Position numbers and translations under genes: made by a program
The notes under the pieces: generated by a model
Database searches by the model: none
Told to the model about the DNA's origin: nothing
Seen by the model: only the letters and a program-made list of their open reading frames with translations
Part shown: one piece after another, positions 7,653 to 15,112 of the stretch
How positions within the stretch are numbered: position 1 is the first letter of the stretch
How the letters are laid out: every line of letters starts with the position of its first letter
Assembly (NCBI GenBank): GCA_032052615.1
Contig: DAMBWF010000004.1
Span: 62,001-126,000, forward strand
Length of the DNA: 64,000 nt
Reading direction: 5' to 3'
Source: Pseudomonas_T sp032052615
GTDB taxonomy: Bacteria; Pseudomonadota; Gammaproteobacteria; Pseudomonadales; Pseudomonadaceae

Positions 7653-9482
7653 CTACAGCGGGAACAGCCAGGGTACCATCAGCACCGTCACCAGCATCAC
7701 CAGCAGGGTGAACGGCACCCCTACCTTGACGAAGTCGCCGAAGCGGTACTGGCCCGGCCCCAGCACCAGGGTGTTCACCGGCGACGACACCGGGGTCATG
7801 AAGGCCGCCGAGGAAGCCAGCGCGACGGTGAGGGCGAAGGGGTAGGGCGAGGCGCCGATCTGCTGGGCGGTGGCGATGGCCACCGGGGCCATCAGCACGG
7901 CCGTGGCGGTGTTGGAGATAAACAGGCCGATCAGCGCCGTGAGGGCGAACAGGCTGGCGAGAATCCCGTAGGGCCCGGCGTCCCCCACCAGCGCCACCAG
8001 GGCCTGGACCGCCAGCTCGATGCCGCCGGTCTTCTCCAGGGCCAGGGCGAACGGCAGCATGCCGACGATCAGGATCAGGCTCTGCCAGTGGATCGAGCGG
8101 TAGGCGCTGTCCATGTCGAGGCAGCGGAAGGCCCCCATGGCCAGGCAGGCGATCAGCGCCGCCAGCACGTTGGGCACCCAGCCGCCGATCATCAGCAGCA
8201 CCATCAGGGCCACGGCGAGCAGGGCGAAAGGCGCCTGGCTGGCGGCCGGCGCCACCTCGTCGATCTCCGCCGGCAGGCTGAGCACGAGGAAGTCGCGCTG
8301 CTGGGCCTGCAACTGGCGGATCGCCTTCCACGGGCCGATCACCAGCAGGGTGTCGGCGAAGCGCAGGCGCTCGTCCACCAAGCTGCCCTCGAAGGGTTCG
8401 CCCTCCCGGCGCAGGCCGATCACGTTCAGCCCGTACTGGGTGCGAAACGTCAGCTCCAGCAGGGTCTTGCCGATCAGCGCGGATTCCGGCGGCAGGGTCA
8501 CCTCGGCCATGCCGACTTCTCGCGACTGGTCGGTGAAGTAGCTGCCGCGCAGGCGCAGCGGGTCGAGCCCGAGGTGCTCGCAGAGGGCCTTGGGGGTCTC
8601 CAGGGGGGCGAACAGGTCCAGCAGCAGCACGTCGCCGGGCTTGATCTCGGTGCTGGCGCCCGGGCTGAGCACCTCGCGGCCGAAGCGGTACTGCCGCTCG
8701 ATGCCCACCACATTGGCGCCGTGCAGGGCGCGCAGGTGCAGCTCCTGCAATGGCCGGCCGATCAGCGGCGAGTCGTCCCGCACCCGCAGGCGCCGCTCGC
8801 GGCCGGCAAGCCGGTAGTCGCGTACCAAGTCGAGCAGGGTGCGGCGGCTGCGCGGCGGTTCCTCGCCGGCCGGTGGGCTGCTCAGCCAGCGCCGGGTCAG
8901 CAGCATATAGCCGACCCCCAGTAGCAGGATCGCCAGGCCGAACGGGGTGAAGCTGAAGAAACCCAGCCCGTCGTAGCCGGCGCGGCGCAGTTCGCTGTGC
9001 ACCACCAGGTTCGGCGCGGTGGCCACCAGGGTGAGCATGCCGCTGATCAGCCCGGCCACCGACAGCGGCATCATCAGCCGGCGCGGCGACACCCGCAGGC
9101 GCGAGGCGATGCTCAGCACCACTGGGATGAAAATCGCCACCACCCCGGTGGAGCTCATCACCGAGCCGAGCCCGGCGGCGGAAAGCATCAGCAGCACCAG
9201 CAGGCGTGTCTCGCTGCGCCCGGCGCGGCGCGCCAGCCAGCCCCCCAGGCGGAAGGCCACGCCGGTGCGCACCAGCCCCTCGCCGATCACGAACAGCGCG
9301 GCGATCAGCACCACACTGGGGTCGCTGAAGCCGGCCAGGGCGTCCTGCACCCCGATCACCCCGGACAGCGGCAGGATCACCATCACCAGCAGGGCCACCA
9401 CATCCATTCGTGGGCGGTTGAGGGCGAACAGCGCGACGGCGCCGGCGAGCAGGGCGAGAACCCCGAGCAGTTGAACGTTCAA
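7653..9482 (-). CDS. SLC13-family anion permease with TrkA-C domains
   Basis: The 609-residue product has two blocks of hydrophobic helices separated by a soluble middle part, the plan of DASS/SLC13 permeases (sulfate, dicarboxylate or related anions) carrying two TrkA_C (RCK_C) domains. Helix-rich N-terminal half contains the conserved FVIGEGLVRTGVAFRLGGWL; the middle (about 215-385) has the TrkA-C pattern LIGRPLQELHLRALHGANVVGI and again LIGKTLLELTFRTQYGLNVIGL; the last half contains the repeat of the transport core and FMTPVSSPVNTLVLGPG. Translation appears to start at TTG (9482) because AAGGAGG lies at ideal distance and no ATG fits. The transported ion cannot be read from the sequence. 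Confidence 0.83.
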   Translation of the reverse strand: MNVQLLGVLALLAGAVALFALNRPRMDVVALLVMVILPLSGVIGVQDALAGFSDPSVVLIAALFVIGEGLVRTGVAFRLGGWLARRAGRSETRLLVLLMLSAAGLGSVMSSTGVVAIFIPVVLSIASRLRVSPRRLMMPLSVAGLISGMLTLVATAPNLVVHSELRRAGYDGLGFFSFTPFGLAILLLGVGYMLLTRRWLSSPPAGEEPPRSRRTLLDLVRDYRLAGRERRLRVRDDSPLIGRPLQELHLRALHGANVVGIERQYRFGREVLSPGASTEIKPGDVLLLDLFAPLETPKALCEHLGLDPLRLRGSYFTDQSREVGMAEVTLPPESALIGKTLLELTFRTQYGLNVIGLRREGEPFEGSLVDERLRFADTLLVIGPWKAIRQLQAQQRDFLVLSLPAEIDEVAPAASQAPFALLAVALMVLLMIGGWVPNVLAALIACLAMGAFRCLDMDSAYRSIHWQSLILIVGMLPFALALEKTGGIELAVQALVALVGDAGPYGILASLFALTALIGLFISNTATAVLMAPVAIATAQQIGASPYPFALTVALASSAAFMTPVSSPVNTLVLGPGQYRFGDFVKVGVPFTLLVMLVTVLMVPWLFPL

Positions 9483-9690
9483 GGGGCCCTCCTTGGGCTC
9501 GACGAGGATTCCAGGCGCACTCTACGACAGGCGCGGCCGTCGTGGACTGACCCAGGTTAGCCTTTGCGTCGGATGGACGCCGGTCGCGGCGTGCTGCGGC
9601 CGCGTGTCGCGCGCGGCGCCCGGGGAATGGTGTAGGGTGCCTGGAGGGCGCGGCCGCGCCCGCCGGTCGAGTTCCGAAGGAGAACCGTTC

Positions 9691-11592
9691 ATGCCTTACC
9701 TGTCATCCCGGGCCCTGCTCGCCGCCCTGATCGCCGGCGCCAGCCTGCCCGTCGCGGCGTTGCCCGCCGCCCCCGGTTACGTCGACGACGCCGGCTACGG
9801 CCCGGCGGCGAAAACCCGCATCCTGCCGCCGATGTTCGAGCAGACGCTGGGCAGCACGCGCTACCTCGCCAAAGCCGACGACCCGCTGATCACCCTCGCC
9901 GAGTCCAGCGACTTCAAGCAGACCAGCGATTATCACCAGACCCGGGCATGGCTGGAGAAACTGGCGGCGGCCTCGGGTGGCGCCGTCACCCTGAGCGAGC
10001 TGCCGGAGAAGAGCGCCACCGGCGAGCCGATGCTGCTGGTGACCGCTTCCCGGGCCCAGGACAAGTCGCCGGCGGGGTTGAACGGCTCGGGCCGGCCGAC
10101 GCTCTTCGTCCAGGCGGAAATCCACCCCGGCGAGGCCAACGGCAAGGACGCCATGTTCATGCTGCTGCGCGACATGACCACCGGCGCGAAGCCCCTGGCG
10201 GGCCTGCTGGACAAGGTGAACATCCTCTTCATCCCCACGGTGAACGTCGACGGCGACCTGCGCCGCAGCCCCTACGGGCGGATCAACCAGAACGGCCCCG
10301 ACGTGACCGGCTGGCGGGTCAACGGGATGAACCTGAACCTCAACCGCGACTTCGCCAAGCTCGACAGCGCGGAAATCCGCAACGTCGCCTGGGTCTTCAA
10401 CCGGTATGACCTGAGCTTCTTCGCCGACACCCACTCCACCGACGGCGCCATGTACCCCTACGACAGCTCCTATTGCCACAACGGCAACGGCTGGTCGCCG
10501 GCCGCCAGCGCGTGGATGGACACGGTGATGCGGGGCCCGGTGTACCAGGCCCTCCAGGGCGACGGGCACGTGGTCCACGAGTGCATCAGCCTCAACGACA
10601 ACCAGGACCCGACCCAGGGCTACTACCCGTACCGCACCGACCTGGCGCGCTTCTCCAACCAGTACGGCGACATCCGCAACGTGCCTTCGATCCTCATCGA
10701 GCAGCACGCCCTGCACCCCTACCGGACCCAGGTACTGGGCAACTACGTGATGCTCAAGGCGATGTTCCAGGTGATCGGCGAGCAGGCCGACTCCCTCAAG
10801 GCCGCCATCGCCCAGGACCGCCAGCGCCTGCGGGCCCAGCGGGAGGTGACCCTCACCTGGAAGCCGGGCGAGGCCACGCGCGTCCCCTTCACCGTGGGCG
10901 AGTACCGCTACGAGGAGTCGCCGATCACCGGGGCGAAGACCATCGTCTGGGGCAACCGGCCCAAGACCTTCGACGCGCCGGTCACCGACAATTCGCTGCC
11001 CGACCTGGTGGTCAAGCGGCCGAAGCGCTACGTGGTGCCGGTCCAGTGGGGCGAGGTGATCGCCCGCCTGAAAGCCCATGGCATCCAGATGACCACCCTG
11101 GACAAGCCCACGCCCCTGGACGTGACCCTCTACCGCATGGATGGCATCAAGCTGGCCGGCGGCTTCGAGCCGGATCGCGCCGCCGCCAACGAGATTCCCG
11201 GCTACGAGGGGCACTTGCTGGTGAACGGCACCGGCACGCCGTTCCAGCGCACCCAGATCTTCCCCGCCGGCTCGGTGGTGATCGACACCGACCAGCCCCT
11301 GGGGGTGCTGGCCATCGACCTGCTGACGGCGGAAAGCCCCGACTCGTTCTGGTCCTGGGGGTTCTTCAACGCCACCCTGGTGGCGGCCGAGGAGCCCGAG
11401 GAGTACGTGATGGAGCCGATGGCGCGCAAGATGCTCGCCGAGGACCCGGCCCTCAAGGCCGAGTTCGAGCGCAAGCTGAAAGAGGACGAAGCCTTCGCCA
11501 AGAACCCGCAGGCGCGCCTGAACTGGTTCTTCCAGCGCTCGCCGTTCTATGACGTGAACGCCTTCGTCTATCCGGTCGGCACGGTGTTCTGA
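9691..11592 (+). CDS. Secreted M14-family zinc carboxypeptidase
   Basis: This 633-residue protein starts with a signal peptide (LLAALIAGASLPVAALPAAP) and contains an M14 metallopeptidase domain. The zinc and catalytic residues are visible: HPGE (His145, Glu148), His248 in FADTHSTDG, the NLNRDF segment, and Glu337 in ILIEQHAL. About 200 further residues follow the catalytic domain; they contain no motif I recognise. The start at 9691 is supported by the GAAGGAGAA ribosome site and the signal peptide; longer upstream frame is chance. It is a single gene with its own leader. A role in periplasmic or extracellular peptide trimming is inferred from family and export signal only. Confidence 0.87.
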   Translation: MPYLSSRALLAALIAGASLPVAALPAAPGYVDDAGYGPAAKTRILPPMFEQTLGSTRYLAKADDPLITLAESSDFKQTSDYHQTRAWLEKLAAASGGAVTLSELPEKSATGEPMLLVTASRAQDKSPAGLNGSGRPTLFVQAEIHPGEANGKDAMFMLLRDMTTGAKPLAGLLDKVNILFIPTVNVDGDLRRSPYGRINQNGPDVTGWRVNGMNLNLNRDFAKLDSAEIRNVAWVFNRYDLSFFADTHSTDGAMYPYDSSYCHNGNGWSPAASAWMDTVMRGPVYQALQGDGHVVHECISLNDNQDPTQGYYPYRTDLARFSNQYGDIRNVPSILIEQHALHPYRTQVLGNYVMLKAMFQVIGEQADSLKAAIAQDRQRLRAQREVTLTWKPGEATRVPFTVGEYRYEESPITGAKTIVWGNRPKTFDAPVTDNSLPDLVVKRPKRYVVPVQWGEVIARLKAHGIQMTTLDKPTPLDVTLYRMDGIKLAGGFEPDRAAANEIPGYEGHLLVNGTGTPFQRTQIFPAGSVVIDTDQPLGVLAIDLLTAESPDSFWSWGFFNATLVAAEEPEEYVMEPMARKMLAEDPALKAEFERKLKEDEAFAKNPQARLNWFFQRSPFYDVNAFVYPVGTVF

Positions 11593-11658
11593 GCGCGCGG
11601 GCGGGCGCCGGTCCCTTCCCGACGGGGAGGCCGGGCGCCCGGGCGTGGCGACCGGCGA

Positions 11659-11692
11659 CGAGACGGGCGGCCGTTTCGCGACGCCCGTCTCG
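11659..11692 (+). terminator. Strong hairpin downstream of the M14 peptidase gene
   Basis: Perfect 11-base arms CGAGACGGGCG (11659-11669) and CGCCCGTCTCG (11682-11692) with a 12-base loop, 66 bp after the peptidase stop. It is followed by CTTCTC rather than a clean T run, so intrinsic termination is possible but not certain. Confidence 0.4.
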
Positions 11693-11814
11693 CTTCTCGA
11701 CGCGGGCACGGCTCCAGCGCGAGGACGCCGGGCGCACCTGTGGGTATCCGGCGGATGCACCCGTGGGGAGCGGCGCTCGCCCCGTCGCGAAAACGAGGGG
11801 CGCGACCGGGGCCG

Positions 11815-12111
11815 TCAGGGGTAGCCCAGGATGTCCTTGAGACGCGGCCACTGGGCGGCGACCCAGGCGCGGTCGATGGGCCCCCAGTCGTGGATGCGAT
11901 AGCGCCCGGCATTGTTGCGGGCGCCGTCGTCCTGCTCGAAGCGACACTCGATGTCCAGTTCGGCGAGGGCCGCGAGGGTGTCCTGGGCGGTGCGCCGGGG
12001 CATGCCGGTGGCTTCCATCAGGGCGGGCACGGTGGTGGCGGCGTCACTGTCGATCAGCCAGGCGACGTAGAGGCGGCGGTAGAAGCTGGTGCGGGTCTTG
12101 CTGAGTTCCAT
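11815..12111 (-). CDS. Small winged helix-turn-helix protein
   Basis: A 98-residue protein beginning MELSKTRTSFYRRLYVAWLID. The segment TTVPALMEATGMPRRTAQDTLAALAELDIECRF reads as a helix-turn-helix with the recognition helix PRRTAQDTLAAL, followed by a wing, as in the small winged-helix proteins common in Pseudomonas. The C terminus DWGPIDRAWVAAQWPRLKDIL is also typical of that family. The start at 12111 has GGAG about 9 bases upstream; the frame is open further upstream but that part looks non-coding. It diverges from the glycosyltransferase gene; whether it controls that gene is unknown. Confidence 0.7.
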   Translation of the reverse strand: MELSKTRTSFYRRLYVAWLIDSDAATTVPALMEATGMPRRTAQDTLAALAELDIECRFEQDDGARNNAGRYRIHDWGPIDRAWVAAQWPRLKDILGYP

Positions 12112-12297
12112 GGGGAGTGCTCCGGGCGCCGCGTCACGGCCATCGGACCGGGAGGATACCAGCTCGCCCGGGGCCCAGGCGCTCGCCGCCATCTGGTATA
12201 AGGTCGCCCGTCCGATTGAAATGCCGGCGCGAAAGGTGACGCCCGCACCGGGCATCTGCCGGGACAGACACCTGCCGGGACAGACAAGGAACCCTGA

Positions 12298-14505
12298 ATG
12301 CTTTCTGCGCGCAACGCGACCTTCCTGGGGCTGGCCATCCTGTTCGCCCTCGGCCTCCTGCATGTCGTCCTCTATTGGTTCTACCAGCCGGACGACGCTT
12401 TCATCTACGCCGTCTACATGAAGAACTGGGCCGCCGGGAACGGACTGACCTTCAATGGCGAGCGGGTCGAGGGGTTCTCCAGCGTCAGTTGGACCTGGCT
12501 CGGCGCGTGGCTCGCCGGGCTGGGCGCGGAACCCTTGCAGGCGGCGAAGGCCCTGGGCCTGGCCAGTTACCTGGCCACGGCCGCCTTGCTGCTGCGTATC
12601 CAGGGGCGTTTCGAAGACGCCTTCCAGCCGGTGCCGCGCCTGGCCCTGATGGCGATGTTCGTCTCGTTCCCGTTACTGGCGTTATGGGCGCCGGCCGCCA
12701 TGGAAGGGGTCTTCTTCGCCCTGTTGCTGGTCGCCAGTTGCCATGCCTGCTTCCTGGCGTTCGAGACGGGACGGGCGCGCCACTTCGTGGTGGCGGGCCT
12801 GCTCTTCGGCGGTCTGGCGCTGACCCGGCCGGAGGGCGGCGCGTTCTTCGGCGCGGTCGGGGTGTATGCCGCCAGCCGAGCGCTCGCGGGGCGAAAGGTT
12901 TCCGGACGCGGGCTGCTGGCGGCGGCGTTGGTTTTCGGGAGCGTGGTGGGCGTGCTGCTGCTCTGGCGCTACCGGCTGTTCGGCGCGCTGTGGCCCACCA
13001 CGGTGTCGGCGAAGACCGGCGACCTGTCCACCCAGGTCACGGAGGGCGCGCGCTACGTCGCCCGGTTCGCCGCCGACTACGGGTACCTGCTCCTGCCTTA
13101 CCTCGCGGCCACCGCCTTGCTCCTGCGCCGGGGCGGCCAGCCGGGCTGGTGGGCCTGGATCGTCTTCATCCATGTCGGCGGGTATGTCGCGTTCAACCTG
13201 CTGGTGGGTGGCGACTGGATGATCGGTTACCGCTTCCTGATGCCGGTCGCGCCGTTGATGATCGGTATCTGCGCCCTGGCGCTGGGCGGGTTGCCGCGCG
13301 CCGCCAGCCTGTTGGCCCTGGGGTTCGCCGGCTATTCCGTCTGGCTCTCCACCCAGTTGTACGCCGAGGCCCGCACCGAGCGGATGGCCACCGAGTGGGA
13401 CGTGGTCATGGGCAAGCGCATCGCCGAGATGGGGCTGCCCGACAACAGCCTGATCGCCGTGGTGGATGCTGGCGCCATTCCCTATTTCTCCGGCCTGCCG
13501 ACCCTCGACATGGTGGGCTTGAACAACCGGCATATCTCCCGCTTGCCGGGGGGCTTCATGCAGAAGTGGGACAACGACTACGTGTTGTCCCAGCGGCCCA
13601 GGGTCATTCAGTTGCATACCTACCGGGAGCCGTCGACCGACGAGGTGCTGCCCTCGCCGGATTTCCGGGGCAGCCAGTTGCTGTTCTACACCCAGGACTT
13701 CCAGCGTTGGTACGACCTCGACCCGGCCTCGTACATCCCGCACCTGTTCGTGCGCCGGGCCACGCCGCGACCGCCGACGGAGCGCCGGTTCGCCTTCGAG
13801 GCCGAGGGGCGCCTGAGCGCCGACCGCTCCAACCTACGCCTGCGGCTGCGCAAGACCGGTGCCGAGGCCTGGGAGCGGGTCATCGACGACTCGCATGCCC
13901 TCGGCTGGCAGGTGAGCGTCGTGGATAACGCCGGGAAGGACACGCGCCATGTCTTCGTCCCACTGGCGGAGCCCCCCGCTCAGGGCGAGGCCATCACCGT
14001 CGACGTGCCGCTGGCGCCGGTGGGAGAAGGGGCCTACCGGGTGCTGGCCTGCCCGATGTTCAACCCGACCGCGCGCTTCCCCCAGTGCAACGAGGGCTTC
14101 GCCGTGGACCTGCCCCTGGGCGGGGAGCCGGCGGCGGCCCAGGGCACGCTGGGCTTCGCCGACCCACGCCTGGCGTTCTGGAACTGGTCCACCCCGGAGC
14201 CCACCCATCGCTGGAGCTTGGGCACGGCCTCGGAGCTGTCCTTCGTGGTGCGCGACGCGGCGACCCTCAAGGGGGCGCTGGGCCTGGAGCTGGCTTCCCT
14301 TGGGCAGCAGGCCGTCGAGCTGTGGCTCAACGGTACTCGGGTCTTCACTGGCCAGGCCAACGGCGAGCTGCGCATCGACCTGCAGCGCGTACCCTATGTG
14401 GAAGGGCGCAACGTGGTGCGGATACTGACCCCCGATGCCCGGTCGCCCACCGTCGCCGACGAGCGCGTGCTGGGCGTGGCGTTGCGCGCGATCCGCATCG
14501 AATGA
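12298..14505 (+). CDS. GT-C fold membrane glycosyltransferase (AftB-like)
   Basis: The 735-residue protein has about ten hydrophobic helices in its first 370 residues and a soluble, probably periplasmic, C-terminal half. The first loop carries PDDAFIYAVYMKNWAAGNGL (residues 31-50) and ERVEGFSSVSW (55-65). The pattern DDAFI-N-G-GL-ERVEG is that of GT-C glycosyltransferases related to mycobacterial AftB, which use a lipid-linked sugar such as decaprenyl-phospho-arabinose; the paired aspartates at 32-33 are the expected catalytic site. The C-terminal half has beta-rich, carbohydrate-binding-like composition but no motif I recognise. It is an isolated gene, with no pilin, flagellin or polysaccharide genes nearby, so the acceptor cannot be inferred. 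TATAAG at 12197-12202 is a possible -10. Confidence 0.7.
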   Translation: MLSARNATFLGLAILFALGLLHVVLYWFYQPDDAFIYAVYMKNWAAGNGLTFNGERVEGFSSVSWTWLGAWLAGLGAEPLQAAKALGLASYLATAALLLRIQGRFEDAFQPVPRLALMAMFVSFPLLALWAPAAMEGVFFALLLVASCHACFLAFETGRARHFVVAGLLFGGLALTRPEGGAFFGAVGVYAASRALAGRKVSGRGLLAAALVFGSVVGVLLLWRYRLFGALWPTTVSAKTGDLSTQVTEGARYVARFAADYGYLLLPYLAATALLLRRGGQPGWWAWIVFIHVGGYVAFNLLVGGDWMIGYRFLMPVAPLMIGICALALGGLPRAASLLALGFAGYSVWLSTQLYAEARTERMATEWDVVMGKRIAEMGLPDNSLIAVVDAGAIPYFSGLPTLDMVGLNNRHISRLPGGFMQKWDNDYVLSQRPRVIQLHTYREPSTDEVLPSPDFRGSQLLFYTQDFQRWYDLDPASYIPHLFVRRATPRPPTERRFAFEAEGRLSADRSNLRLRLRKTGAEAWERVIDDSHALGWQVSVVDNAGKDTRHVFVPLAEPPAQGEAITVDVPLAPVGEGAYRVLACPMFNPTARFPQCNEGFAVDLPLGGEPAAAQGTLGFADPRLAFWNWSTPEPTHRWSLGTASELSFVVRDAATLKGALGLELASLGQQAVELWLNGTRVFTGQANGELRIDLQRVPYVEGRNVVRILTPDARSPTVADERVLGVALRAIRIE

Positions 14506-15081
14506 GGCGGGCGGTGGGCGAGCGGTTCGGTGCGCACCGGCCGCGTTCTCGACCGATCCGGCAAGTGACCCGCCGCGCGCGGGCTTCTTTCCTTCGGCGC
14601 TGGCGCGATTTCCTGGCGTCGGTCACGTATCGCGGCGCGCTGGTGATTCGACGGGCCTCCTGGGCGGGGGCCGCAGACATGACGCCGGGAGCACCCTCGT
14701 CTTCGCTCGTGGGGACGGGCGCCGCTGCACCGGGCCGCGCGGCGGCGCAGGCGTGGCATTGAACAGATAGGGTAGGAACAGCCGCCTCCGGGGCGCCGAT
14801 AGCCGGGGCTGGACATTGAGAGGGACCCGGGTCGCGCCCGCCACCGACGCGGGTGGTGGACATGGCGTGCGAGGCACACACGGTCGGGGCGACCGCTGGA
14901 CGCCCCCCTGATGCGCGCTCATCGGCAGCGGGTGTCAGTCACGGGAGGCTCCGGCGGCAGGGCCAGCAGCACCGCCGGCTTGGCCGAATAGCGGACCTTC
15001 GACATGTCCCGCCAGTTGGGAGGCCGCTAGATGCGCTCATCCACGACCAAGGCGTAGCGCTCGACCATGGCGGTACCGGCG
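14506..15081. other. Non-coding stretch between the glycosyltransferase and valS
   Basis: About 575 bp without a convincing gene on either strand. Open frames here are arginine- and proline-rich and look like chance in G+C-rich DNA. One short minus-strand frame (about 15015 to 14930, 28 codons starting MSKVRYSAKPAVLLALPPEP) has coding-like third positions, but I see no ribosome site and no homologue; it may be a remnant. A 12-bp palindrome CGGTGCGCACCG lies at 14528-14539. Confidence 0.5.
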
Positions 15082-15108
15082 AAAAAAAGCCCGCATGAGC
15101 GGGCTTCT
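15082..15108 (-). terminator. Intrinsic terminator of valS
   Basis: Perfect arms AAGCCCGC (15087-15094) and GCGGGCTT (15099-15106) around ATGA. Read on the minus strand the stem is followed by a run of seven T residues, just after the valS stop at 15113. Confidence 0.88.
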
Positions 15109-15112
15109 TCGT

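Noticed and set aside
9471..9482. 12-bp palindrome TTGAACGTTCAA at the start of the SLC13 gene
   Set aside because: It falls on the start codon and first coding codons, where a chance match is likely, and no regulator consensus fits.
14528..14539. CGGTGCGCACCG palindrome as a terminator
   Set aside because: It has no loop and no T run, and lies in G+C-rich sequence where such palindromes arise by chance.
14345..14881. 178-codon minus-strand open frame after the glycosyltransferase
   Set aside because: Overlaps the glycosyltransferase 3' end, arginine-rich translation and no ribosome site.
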